From NCBI GenBank assembly GCA_023897205.1, contig JAHWDD010000007.1, forward strand, positions 558,001-622,000: a stretch of 64,000 bases of DNA. The letters are read 5' to 3'. The stretch's first letter is position 1. Each line of letters starts with the position of its first letter. The notes under the pieces are model-generated. The model saw nothing but the letters and a program-made list of their open reading frames with translations, made no database searches and was not told the DNA's origin. The position numbers and the translations under genes were made by a program. Origin of the DNA: Exophiala sp. HKRS030 (Eukaryota > Ascomycota > Eurotiomycetes > Chaetothyriales > Herpotrichiellaceae). Shown piece by piece: positions 52,849 through 64,000 of the stretch.

Positions 52849-55800
52849 GCTGATGGAAACTTCCACACAAGTGCGGGGTATATATCTATCAGTGAGGTTC
52901 TGTTCCGATGAGAGCAAAAAAGAGATGGTGAGAGGTTAAGATGGTTGGAAATTGCTGATTAGATTGGAGTTGATGTCTTGAGAATATCTTTTCTTCAAAG
53001 TCCTGGACGATAGCTTATACCTTATATATCAAAGGACTCTGATGCAAAACTTCCCATCAGTCAGTGATCAACGATAACCACCAGGACCACTATTTCGTGG
53101 AATGGCATCCATAAAGGCTAGTCGCGCGAAGCAGGCCGTGCGTGAAGAGTGAAGGCACCGCCCCGATTCCTTCGCGCACTGCTCCCGATTCGGTAAGATT
53201 CGCTAGGTCACTAAGGCCACCCACGCTAATCATGGAGAAGGAGAGCTTATCTGGTGGCTTAGTCGAGTTAAATGCTTCTAAACTCTAGTTAAAACGCAAG
53301 CCTAGAGGAGACAAGCGTCAAGACCTGCCACTATTATTGTATGTATGTACAGTACAGTATGAACTCTCGGGCGGAAAAATAAATCTCCATGAACTAACTG
53401 ACAGAAGTACCTCCTGAAGATGTTTAGGTAAGTAAAATAAAGACATTTGGTTGTGGCACCAACATCATCATCATTCCTACGACTACGACACAGTCCGTAC
53501 CTGTTACCATATCTCAGACACTGAAACACACCACCCGCCGGCATTCTGGCCCCGACGTGGTGGTGTCGGTCCTCATCTTTGCGCACCGTCGTCCCGTATA
53601 TGCAGATCAATGCTGCGGTGCTCTCCCGCCTCACCACGGCAAACCCGAAAATCCATCATGTTGGACAGCATTGACACCCGACCCCCCGTTTGATCGTAAT
53701 TCGGGTCACCCGGTCCTTCTTTAGAAGAAGCAGGATCGTGGTACGGGAGCACTCGCACACAGTAATACCCAAGCCCAAGTCAGAGACGGCTGGACGAGGA
53801 AACTTTCGAACATGGCACTGCAGGATTCCGCCTGGACGGTTTCTCAACAATGCTGTCCTACATCTGTCTCTCTCAAATCACTCCAAACTCGAAAAAGCGG
53901 TCAGTCACGCAACACTTGGCCCTATAGGTGTCCCGTAACGTCGAGGGGCATGTTGCGCTTCGCCCGTCTGCAGGCTTCACGAGTCGGAAGGACATTCACG
54001 TCAATCGTCACCAGACATTGCTTGTTACGCTTCACTGGATACCGAAATCAAGGACTTGTGGCGGTCAATTGGATAAACCCCCGCCATGTAAGGCATGTGT
54101 AGCACCGCAGAATTGACAGGTGGAAGCGTTCATGGTGACTCTACCTCGGACAGACTTTTTATCGAGAGATCGGAAGGTTCGAGAGAAAATAACGAATCTG
54201 CATTTCGGCACATTGAGGATGGATGTTGAACTTTTCTTGACGTGAGATTCTAGCAAGATCTGACGGATGCTTTATTACCCCGTGCTTCGTATATGGAGGG
54301 AAGATCAGGGGTTGATGTTGTCGTCTCTGCGAGATTGAAAGATCTTAAACCCTGACGAGGACCCCAGCTAATGACGTATACACAATCTCACATTGTCTCA
54401 GGGGTCTCAATATTACTAAGAAGTCTCAAATAAATACCTTGTACAATTACTCCGTGTGCCTGTATCCCGTACAGCGACTTGACACCTTTTATGCGTGCAC
54501 AAAAAGGAGGCAGAGAGCCACTGCTAAGCGAGAAAAGAAATAAAATACCCCGCAGCTACGAAATACTTTGTACTAATAAAAATCCTGGTCAACCAAAGAA
54601 TCATCAAGACCACGAAATTCTCCAAGACTCTCCGGAGTCTTTTCTGACATCTGCATGCATATTTGCAGCGGTATCCCAACAATTTTCTCCTCCCCGCACT
54701 ATCACTCCGTTGGTGCGCACCATTGTCGGACAAGAGCAGACCATCTCTGGGGCGTATGCAAATCTGTCTAATTTTCTCTTAAGGCGGGCGCTGGGAGTCA
54801 TTCTAAAGACTTGGAAATTTTGCCTGGTAGATTGGACGTGGGTGTCTTCGCATCCGGCTACTTGTACAGTATGAGAGTGCTATTCCTTGTATGTTTGTCT
54901 TCATAGGCTAGCTGACACCTGGCGGACGACACAGATGCATGCTGTCAGGCGATGATATGACAGCTCACAAGGAATGAAAATCATTGTCAACCCTCGTCCT
55001 CGTAGGGTAGTTCGACAAGAAAAGTGGCGAGATATTCTCACTCTCACGGCGTCTGCAAGTACAGTATGGGATGGAGCAGAATGGAGAATGTGCAAAGGTC
55101 AACCCTCTGAACCAAGTGGGGGACCCAGGCGACGTCAACGCGTCGTAGAGACTTTTTCTTTGCGTTGAGTGGACAATCCCTCCGGATTTTGAAACATTGG
55201 TCCTGCAGCTCTCGGTGGAATGCCTGCATGTTGCCTCTAGTTGCCGAGTCGTTGCATGTGAGAAGAGTGCAAGTCGTAGCTGAAGCATGTGGCTCTGGGG
55301 ACTGCTCGATCTCAACTGGAACGATCTCGGTGGGCTAGGTGTACGGAGTACAAGCAATATCTCTCTTTCGTCGTCGGCTCGGGTTTTTTTTCTGATGGTG
55401 GTTGGTGTGGAGAGTCAGATCGCGCTCGTAGCGGATGTCCCTCGGGTTTTGAGTTCGCCGTGGCAAGGAAAGATGAGCATCTAGGCGTGATGTGAGTTGC
55501 AGTCATCGTGAGGCTCTGTGCCCCTGTGATTGCCTCGGAGCATCAGGTATCTTCTTGTACTCGGTATTATTTTTTAATCCGTTCGCAATGTACGAGTATG
55601 CTACATTGTCCTGTATGCTCATTCTTGTGCCACATTGTTGTGCTTGTTCCGCTAGAGCCTGGGTAGTCGTGGGCGGACTGGTGGACTGTTCACTAAAGTG
55701 ACGCAACAATGCAGTGGGACTTTGGAGGCTTGGATCATGCTGGTGCCATCTCTTGGGGCCGTGCTGGGCCGGTGTCAGGGCTTGTTTGTCAGACGTTGTA

Positions 55801-56569
55801 CCTCGTACCAGTAATAAGACTCACCTTGACGGGTCCTTGCAAAGAATCGAATCATTGTTTTCAACCATCAGATCATCGAACGAATTTTGCCGTTTGTCTC
55901 TGAGCCGGCCGTACAGTAGAATTTGCCTAGGAGCACTAAATCTGGCAGGTGAAGCAACGAAGACGGAGGCCATGGCTGGACATGGATTAGTCGTGGACCC
56001 CTGGTAGCACCCACGAGGCCCTGTTCCCGCTGATCAGCAGCTTGCTGTTTCGGTGGTTCGTTTACTGACAAGGAATGCACCCCTTATCCCTGCGGCCGGG
56101 GGTCCCTTGTGCAGGCTTTTGTATTTCGACAGCAACTCAGACAGGCACACAGCTTTCCATCTTGATCGGATCGTCAAAGCATTCGTAGACCGGTAGATAC
56201 GATCGAAAGAAATCTATAGGATTGTGCTCTGCTATCTGCATCACTTTAGCTCGTAAGAGTAGACAGAAGCATGTTTCGGACCTGAGCACGGGTGACACAT
56301 CTGCCAGTCTAACCTGGTCTCTGCGGGGCAAGCAACATTGTTGCACCCGAGGCTACTACGTACTTGATACATCATCGCCTGGTTGCAGCAAGTCGACCAG
56401 GAGGTAGATTTGACAGACCGGTGATCTGTGAATGTCAGCACGGAACTTCAAGCGTCAAGCGTCCCTCGCGAGTGAAACAAGCTCCTTCTAGCAAATAACA
56501 ACACTGAGCGATTCGTGAAGGCGGGGGGTTTATAATTGGACCAGGTGATGAAGAATGGTTCGTGGGGTG

Positions 56570-56840
56570 GGAGGGTACTGTACTGTAGATGGGTTATGCA
56601 TCTGTGGATGGCGGCATCATGCCTGGGTAGGAGGTACTCAACGTGCCTAGGGACGGAGTAGGTTAGGTACGGATCCTAGTAGGTATGGTCGGTATTGGGG
56701 GAACCTTACCAGGTCACCCCAGTACCTCCGTACTGACTGCAAGGTGCCTATGAACCCCTAAGTCAACGAGCAATGGGGAGTCCAGTACCTGTACAAGTCC
56801 CGTACGAGTACTTACCGTACGCGTCCAAGTACCCTACATT
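56570..56840. repeat. GTAC/CCTAGG-rich tract
   Basis: Words such as GTACTGTACTG, GGTACGGATCC, CAGTACCTCCGTACTG, CAGTACCTGTACAAG and CCGTACGAGTAC recur densely. These are short, degenerate, self-complementary words rather than a tandem array. The function is unknown. Confidence 0.4.
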
Positions 56841-56879
56841 CCTCGGGCTAAACCAGGGCGGCACTAATGCCCGTGAATG

Positions 56880-57300
56880 CAGCTGCCACTCTCTGCAGTC
56901 TCTCCTGATCCTCCCGCCTGCGCCTGTCTTTGATTACCACCACCACTTTCAACACCAGCAAAACCTTCCTTCCGTTTTCCCATCCTCCCTTCACCTGCTA
57001 TCCCAAAACCAACAACCACTCTCACCATCTTTCCTCCCTTTGCATTTTGCTATTTCCCCCCCAAATTGCCATCCATCAATTGTCTTCTTCTCGTTTTCTT
57101 CTTCTGTTCGACCTCACCATCCGTTCGTCGACCTTCCTCCTCGCTTTGCAGCCGCCTCCTTTCTTCACACGCGTTCCGCGGCTGTACCATTCGTTTCATG
57201 GCCACCCTTCCACCTCGAGGTTTTTAGAACCTGGGAAGACGGAGTCTCTTCCTCCTCATTCGCTTCTACCCTTCGACATTGAACAGTATCTTTTAATCGA
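56880..57300 (+). promoter_or_regulatory. CT-rich promoter/5' leader of BNI4-like gene
   Basis: Several hundred bases dominated by C and T with CTTCC, TTTCC and TCCTCC runs. Such pyrimidine tracts lie near transcription starts of highly expressed fungal genes. An open frame here (56773-57282) reflects lack of purines, not coding. Confidence 0.55.
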
Positions 57301-57616
57301 CCTTCGTTTCTCCTGTCAAAACTTTGAGGATTTCCAATCCGCATAACAACTTCCCCCTGGCCTAATCTGTTTTTGGCCCTACCCGCTTTCATGCCGAGTC
57401 TACGCCTCATCTAAACATTCTTTGAGACAAGGTATGCTGCCTTTCCAAAGCCAGTTTCAATCTTTTCAAAGAATCTAATCTCAATAAAACAGCCTCGCCT
57501 CCAAATTGGTACCCGTGCCTGCGCAGAAAATCGAGTTGTCCGGTGTGAGGGTATTGAGACAAGAGCTGGCTTTTGGTCCCCCACTGCTCTGACTGAGACA
57601 TTCAAAAAGAAAAACC

Positions 57617-60003
57617 ATGGCTGCGTTGGTTCAAACACTGCCAGCCCAGACCACGACCGTAACTATGATCGGTCGTCCATCCTCCTCGGGAGGTTACCCT
57701 TCTCACGCCTCTCAAGGTCAAATGAGAAATCATGCCCCAAGTCGATATAACAATGTGTCAACGACCGGCTACAGAGGAGTGCCAGGAAGTGGTCCGATAG
57801 CTCCCTACGCCTTCACCTCGACACCACAGTTAGCAGCCCCCAACAGCAATGCACGATTATTTGCCCACAATCAAGGACGTTCGAGGTCATCTCCTAGCTC
57901 CCCACCCGACACTCCAACGAACCTACCACAGATGGATTTTGGTGGACGGCCTCTCTCCTTAGGTCTACCTGCAATTCCATCGACAGGCTCCCTGATGGGC
58001 ATATCCACCAACCTTGCACCCCCCGTTTCGTCTGCCACTCCTAAACCATCTCCAGATCGATATCGAAGAAATGGACGTCGGGCAGATGGAGAGAGTCAAG
58101 TCAATCGCCCTGAGAGCCATCTAACAATGCCTTCCGGGTCCGGGATGGCTGCAGTCGGCTCTCTTTACAACCACCCTGCTCAGTCGAGTAGCACTCCGTC
58201 CTTGCGTAGTCACCAATCTTATCGTGGTTCACATGGAAACCTAGCCTCAATGGGCCAGTCCAGTGCTGATGATCTGGCTGTGGGAAAGCCACCGACAACA
58301 GAGCTTGCAGCGAGATATCGAAGACGCAGCTTTGGGAGCATTGAAACTGCTGGCCTTAACCATGCGTCTGATGTACAAGATGCCTCCTCGCCGCATCCAA
58401 ACGTTTTCCTCCCGTCACCTCAAGCACATCCGGCTCCAATGCCCGCCCAACGACCACCACACAAGCATACGCAGAGCTCTGATAGTGTTGCATCGTCAAG
58501 GTCCACTCATTCGTCCCGACCCAGTTCGGTAAGTCACTTAAAGAATCTGTTGGATCTAATCTAATGTGTTTTTAGGCTCGTGCAAATTATGCCAACACAA
58601 ATAGCCCAGTCTCGAACCCGTCACCGACTGCTTCCCCAAAATCTGATCAAAGACTGGGTGTTCGCTCTCCTCGCTCGGGTGATTCTAGCATTCGACAACC
58701 TTCTCCACTGTCAAGACCAGCAAATTTACAAGGTGATGACGTCGAAGCAAAGACCCAATCGTCACCTGCGGCGCCGCAGCAGCCACGGCTTGCTGCCAGC
58801 CCAGCCATCGAGCAGCTCGCTGCCCTGAACCAGAAGAGTGGGACGAAATCCAAATCGAAACTACGACGTGCTTTCTCGTTCGGAAGCGCTGCTGAGTTGA
58901 GAAAGGCAACCACGCAAGGGAACCATGAAAAGAGTGTGGCCAACAAGAATGCGATAGCGTCCAAGAGAAACTCAAAGTATGAGGACGAGCTTGAGCCAGA
59001 GCAGGCCAGAATCGCTGAGAAGCAGGAGGCTGCTGGTTTGGGTGAGAGCATTTACTCAGGACAGGGTCATTTCTTCACGGGATCAACTGACAACCTGTCT
59101 ATCTCATCGACGGCCTCCTCGGCGTCCGTTATGCTCCGTAAAATGGGCAAAGGCGTCAAGAAGGGCACGCGATCTCTTGTTGGCCTCTTCCGGCCAAAAT
59201 CGGTTGTCGGTGTTCCAGCAGCGGATGGACCAGTTAACCAAGCAAGCTTGGCACAAGTATCGATGGTTACCGTTGAAGCTGAAAGAGAAAAGGTCAATGT
59301 CAACGTCAATCCTCACGACCAGGCTGGCGGTGGTACAGGTTTCCCCAAACTTGAACGAAATTCGATTGAGACTAAGCTCTCATTTGATAGTGGCACTGTT
59401 TCAAGTGACACACGCTCCCGCCGGAGTATCGTCGGTGGCGAAAAGGAGCGCGCAGAGGTACTTGCTGCTGTGAAGAAGGGCATCCTAAAACGCGCAGATT
59501 CAAATCAAACATCACCTAACTTGAAGACATATGACTTCAAGGTGCCTGATTTTAATCTACCACAGATACCACATGTTAACGACTCACCAAAATCCAGTGC
59601 TCCAAGCACTCCTGCCGACGAAACACCCAGATCTGGCCATCGCCGTACTGATTCCATCACCATCGAAAGCAACGACCATGACGACTATTTCAGCTCCATG
59701 ACTAGATTTGTCAGCCCGGACACGAAAGAAACCCCAATGACTCCTCAAAGTCTGATGCGAAACATTTCCTTTAGCCCTCGCCTCCAGTTCTATGATACCT
59801 GGCCGAGTGGCGAGTACGACCGCCGTGGGGAGATAGCAACTTGCAATCGGTTGACTCCAATGCTTGCTCAACAGATCAAGGAAGAGCTGAACACTTTCAA
59901 GATGGTAAGATTCGCGTATACCTGTTAAAACATGCCGTTATGCTAACAAACTCAGGAAATGGAAGTCCACGAATCCTCCAAAGTCTACACGCACTTTTTC
60001 TAA
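57617..60003 (+). CDS. BNI4: BNI4-like protein phosphatase 1 targeting protein
   Basis: Scaffold that, in yeast, recruits phosphatase Glc7 and chitin synthase III to the bud neck; in filamentous fungi it likely acts at septa or tips. Three exons (57617-58528, 58576-59904, 59956-60003) give 762 aa. The protein is largely disordered and rich in Ser, Pro and Gln. Its last 60 residues carry the conserved module: a PP1-docking RVxF-type motif RNISF, then YDTW, EYDRRGEIATCNRLTP, LAQQIKEELNTFKMEMEVH and the terminal YTHFF. The end of this module exists only if the third 48-nt exon is spliced on. A basic motif SKLRRAFSFGS lies mid-protein. The name rests on my memory of the C-terminal signature. Confidence 0.72.
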
Positions 60004-61081
60004 CGGTTCGGATATACCTTTGGATATCAAGAGAATGTCACAATCAGACACTGGACTGCTCAAGACAGGCCATGAGACCCTGCAGGTCATTGGCCTCGCA
60101 TTCTCTACGGCCATTGTCACGACATGCACATCACGGCATATTTTGTTGTTAGACATTGGCATGCAGACTTCTAATGGGCGGCAATCGACTTGGCTTGTCC
60201 CTGTGTACATTTAAAAAGCACTCTCCATGTTGCATCATTTCATTTCATGACGCGGTTGAAAGTAAGGTGTCTGGCGCTAAAACAATCAGACCCAACGGAG
60301 GGTCACCACATGGTATTGGGACGTTGATTTTGCTATGTTTTACGAGGCGTGAACTTGGCTCTCCTGCATCATCAAGTTTGCATCATCACGGATGAGACAT
60401 TGACGTGGCTGAGGTGATGTGAGTCATCTCTCACAACGTTGTTCGAGTGGCTGTAGAGGTATTTCTTTGGTGCGGGCCGAAGGTTGACTGATCAACCGCC
60501 ACCGCTTGGATTTACTCGAGAGTAATGATGAGTATGGAAAGAGTCTTAGTCAGGCTGGAGGAAGCAAGGCAGGCTCTCCTACTCAGGAAATTAATCGATC
60601 TTGGAGAATATTCGAACCCTTTTGTGTGTTTTGCATCTCGTATTTGTGCTCGGCGAGATTCGCTCCTTAGGCTCGCCGCTCTTGTTGTGGATGATCAAGT
60701 TCACGCTGTACTTTGCTCGACATTGATCGGTCGATGGTGGCTGTGACGCTACGCCGGCAAGCATAGACATTTCATACACGAGACAACAAGGCGGAAAGGC
60801 GCATTAACGATGGCCTTTCTTCGTCAAGCGCTAGTACACTTTTGCAAGGTTTGGATGGCTGGAGATGGTTCAAATCATATGGCTATTGAGCTGTATACAC
60901 GTATAGATGAGACCGGGCAGAGAGGTAACCTCGACAAAACATTGCACACGGAGATTGGCCACTCTTTTTCCGTCACCCGGCCTCCAAAAGGTCGTCAATC
61001 GTCTGTCCCTCTCCCTGCGTCGTCGTCGTCCAGGTCTACGGGAGGCCTGTTGCGCTTCGAAAGCGCACCGGGGCAGCCCCT
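60004..61081. other. Convergent intergenic region
   Basis: 1.08 kb between two 3' ends; no supported gene. Confidence 0.4.
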
Positions 61082-62559
61082 TTAAGAATAACTAGGCTTG
61101 GTCCCCAGGGGAACAGGCGGCGGGGGGGACGACATGACCCCGGATCCGCCGCCACCGCCAGCCGAGTTCAAACCTCCAAGCATATTGGCGGGCTTCTTCG
61201 GCGGCGGCGGCGGGGGAGGCTTTCTTGATATCGACGCCGCCAGCTCGGGACTCGTCGCCGGGGCAGGGGCAGGGGACGGTGCGTTCACGGGCGGTGGGGT
61301 CTCGCTCGTGGGGGAGCTGTGTTTCTCGAGAAAGGAGTTCAGGCGGCCTGCAACATTGTATTTCTTGTTCCATTCATTGGCCTTGACGCCTGCGGCGGAA
61401 ATTGTGTCTTGATGTCGCTCACGGAAGGAATTGGCCGTCCGGGCGGCGTTGGTGGCGTCCTGGGCCGTCACGGTCGAAGGGTTAGCGTGGAGGTTCTGTG
61501 CCGTACGGAGAGCAGCTTGCTTCTCGGCCCATGTCGTCCCTGCGGGCTGACTGGATTGCGGTGACTGACTGGGTGCAGTGTATGAAGCCGCAGGAGTCGC
61601 AGAGGTGGCGGGGCCATTCGTGCTACTGGAGCTATTCATACGTGCGAAGCGCGACTGGAGTTCGGAGAGTTGGTTCATCGAGGACTGTGGCTGCGTGGGT
61701 GGTTTGGGAGACGGGCTTTTGGCGGTGGCGGATTGACTTTGTTCGTTCTGCCAGGGGTTTGAAGACGCATTGGAGCCGATTCCAAGGCCTGGCACAGATA
61801 CACCAGCGTTGCCAAGCCTGTTGGCCACTGCCTGGTTGATCCCGTAATTGCTGCTCGGTTGGGAGGCCGACTGGCCGGTGGTGACCGCTTCATACGCAGG
61901 CGGTGACGCTTGAGGCGGCGGAGAGGTGGCCACGGCAGGCAATGTCGGTGTCGAGCTGGTGTTCTGTCGGGAAGGAAGACGTGGTGGTAGACTAGGTCCC
62001 GGCTTGGGGGGTTGAGCTCGGTGCGGCTCGACTTCGTCAGGACTTCGATTTACCTCGCGATGCACGGGAGGTGGCGGGAGATGGTCGGTCTTCAAGCCCG
62101 TACGATCAGCCCTGTAGGGCAACGGCGGGCCAGCTCGTCGTCTCTCTTCTGCAACCTCTTCCTCGGTCGGGCCATTCGCCGTTCGGCTTGCGCTCGAAAT
62201 CTGTTCTTCGGTAAGAGGTGCGCCCCAGCCGCTCCGCTGAGGTGTTATCTCGTTGGGTAAAGCGGCGCCACCGTGATAGTTGACATTCTTCGGGGGTGGA
62301 CCGAAAGACGACGGGTCTTTGAGCGTTGTCAAGGGGCGGGATACGTGCTCCGGCTCGTTTTTCTTGTTGGGATCTCGACCCTTTCCCATCCACCCCGCCT
62401 GTATTGTTGCGAGTTTAGACTTGGAAATTCTGCAGCGACACGCTGTACGCTCTTACTGACCATTTGATTTATGCCCTTGAAATCACCCCGCCACGACTCC
62501 TTCCCCCCGTCTTTCCCTTTGGGATGCCACCCATCCTTCATCACACCTCGGAAACTCAT
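61082..62559 (-). CDS. Proline-rich fungal protein, actin-patch/AIM3-like
   Basis: Two exons (62559-62461, 62398-61082) joined over a 62-nt intron, 471 aa. Exon 1 encodes MSFRGVMKDGWHPKGKDGG, a highly conserved start of a filamentous-fungal family; the join gives GINQMAGWMGKG. HVSRPLTTLKDPSSFGPPPK, several PPPP and PPLPYRAD segments, a conserved helical stretch (NSFRERHQDTISAAGVKANEWNKKYNVAGR) and a C-terminal polyproline block (KPPPPPPPKKP) follow. Polyproline and APPxxP-type segments are expected ligands for SH3 domains or profilin, so a role at cortical actin is plausible. Relation to yeast AIM3 is suggested by memory only and is uncertain. Confidence 0.75.
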
Positions 62560-64000
62560 CTCGGGGACCCAAGAGGTGGGGTGGTGGAAGTATGCTGCTA
62601 CCCTGGCGTCGAACGATGGTGTCGGAGGTGGGCTTTAGGTAGTGAGGTGACTCGGGTAGGATGGGAGACGTGAGCAAGCGAAGCTCATTGGCGTTACAAG
62701 TACCAGGTTGATGATGGCTCACATGCGACCAGGTTACCATGAAGGTGCAGTTGATTGCACTCGCTCTCGCTGACGTCGCAAGCCCACCAGACGCCAAGAA
62801 CCATGGCTACTCTTACCAGAGTTGATCTAGCGGCAAGGGTGAGATAAGGCTGCAGCCTTGTTCACTTTCGTAAATCCGAGGAACAAATACTTGACAGAAT
62901 AACTTAACATCGTTTTCGGCTTACTATGCATGAACTGTAGCCTGAGTTCTGAAATATAGCCATTGCTGCTCTGCTTCTCAATGATAGTATCTTCTCATTT
63001 TGGCTGTCCCCGAGAAAAGCAATCCATTATTACGGAGTATTGATGGCGATGGCTCTGGTAACAAATCTAGCCGCCTGCAACAATTACTGTGATTTACAGG
63101 TGAAAAGATCTAAAACCATCTTGGTATTCATTGTAGGTATTGAATACCACATCACCTCTGCTTCTTTTCGCCCTCCAATTCGCATGCGTGTCAATGTAGA
63201 AACTGGGAATCTTCATCGTTTTGCTTTGGAAAGTAGCCATGAGACACCCTGCCTCCTACATAGAAAGTGCTGCCAGCGTACTTAAAACTGGGCGAAGTCT
63301 ATGGTGGATAAAGGGAAAGTCGAAAATGTTCAAGTTGGTCTGGAGGGCGAAATGCCCGTACTCGATTTCCGCAACAATTCAAATAGAGCTGCGGTCTCCG
63401 ACAGAACGCTCGGGCAACAGTTAAGGTAGTTGCACCTTGTCAGTAAGTTGATCTGCGCCTCAAAACAATTGACTTGGGGACAAATGCTAGACAGGTTTGA
63501 AGTCTTTTCCAGACTCAGGTGGGAAGCGGAGAGTGGAAAGATCTGCACTTCCAGTGTGTCACAACATTATTGACCTACATGCTAGAAAACCATAGTCTGT
63601 GGTTGGCCTTCCAATTCTGGTTGAGGGTGCTTGATTCGAATCTGTCAGCGCATGTACACTGTAATCGAAGGATCCTCGATGGGAGCCGAACGATTTCGGG
63701 CTTCAATTATGATGCGGTTGAGGAAAGGGCTGAGGTGATGCACCGTTTCAAAGCTGGCGAGGCTGAGCAGCATTACATGTTCTCCATGACTGGGTAATAA
63801 CAGAAGCGTATGCAAGTTGAGCAGGGTGTGCTGCAGGTGGCCCAACTAGCTTGGTAGATTCCAGCCGTTTGGAATTCATTCTGTCAGAGCCACATGATGA
63901 TGATCCTGACATCTACGTCGCCGTGTGAGTATGCGGAGTTTGGGCGAGCGCACGAAGGATCGACGGATTTTGACTGTGCTCCGGAGAAACACATCCGCAA
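62560..64000. other. Right-hand end, no supported gene
   Basis: 1.44 kb with small unsupported frames only, for example 63519-63797. No feature recognised. Confidence 0.4.

Larger units (their letters stand above)
52849..57616. other. Gene-poor region (about 4.8 kb)
   Basis: No open frame has family signatures on either strand. It includes the promoter of the 51322-52848 gene, anonymous sequence with several copies of TACGGAGTA-like words, a GTAC-rich tract and a CT-rich leader before the BNI4-like gene. No transposase, reverse transcriptase or clear terminal repeat was seen, nor any convincing tRNA. Confidence 0.5.

Noticed and set aside
53250..53320. tRNA-like A-box (TGGCTTAGTCGAG) in the gene-poor region
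   Set aside because: No matching GGTTCRANTCC B-box follows at the right distance and no acceptor stem could be paired.
56773..57282. 169-codon frame before the BNI4-like gene
   Set aside because: Arises from a CT-rich leader with few purines; Pro/Ser/Phe-rich nonsense rather than a protein family.

Overview
The window reads as nuclear DNA of a filamentous ascomycete (Pezizomycotina). The evidence is many short introns of about 43-130 nt with GT-AG (rarely GC-AG) borders and CTAAC-type branch sites, Zn(II)2Cys6 regulators, fungal-only families (TRI12 transporter, BNI4-like protein, DUF7924-like protein) and CT-rich leaders. A black-yeast-like (Chaetothyriales) or related genome would fit, but that is an inference from gene content. 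No rRNA, convincing tRNA, CRISPR array or intact transposon was seen. Most gene models below were assembled by joining exons by eye; nearly all junctions keep phase and restore family motifs.

Region 1 (1-28.3 kb) is a dense cluster of accessory metabolism. In order it holds an SDR (cut by the left edge), a type I Baeyer-Villiger monooxygenase, a second SDR, Zn2Cys6 regulator 1, an HSL-type alpha/beta hydrolase, a two-repeat EthD-like protein, a zinc alcohol dehydrogenase, a 4CL-like acyl-CoA ligase, a TRI12-type MFS transporter, an MDR reductase, Zn2Cys6 regulator 2, an AtuA-family protein, a cyclase-family metal hydrolase and a third SDR. No PKS, NRPS or terpene synthase is visible. The set looks like a degradative route: alcohol to ketone (ADH/SDR), ketone to ester or lactone (BVMO), hydrolysis (esterase), CoA activation (ligase) and reduction/beta-oxidation. 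The ligase and the MDR reductase both end in Lys-Ala-Lys-Leu, a peroxisomal PTS1. Eight CGG-N10-CCG inverted repeats lie in the cluster's intergenic DNA, next to most of its promoters, and are candidate operators for one of the two regulators. A relic of a second TRI12 transporter closes the cluster at 28.3-28.45 kb.

Region 2 (29-47.4 kb) is mostly conserved genes: a DUF7924-like membrane-anchored protein, an RDH54/RAD54B-type SNF2 translocase, a serine beta-lactamase-family protein, a five-exon gene for a small glycine/aspartate repeat protein, an MIF-like protein, a J-like/macro-domain fusion, the pseudouridine synthase PUS7 and an NmrA-like protein.

Region 3 (47.4-64 kb) holds a possible orphan ORF, a multi-pass membrane protein whose frame is broken by one in-frame TAG, a conserved fungal protein of unknown function, a gene-poor stretch of about 4.8 kb, a BNI4-like phosphatase-targeting protein behind a CT-rich leader, and a proline-rich fungal protein. 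The last 1.4 kb shows no supported gene.
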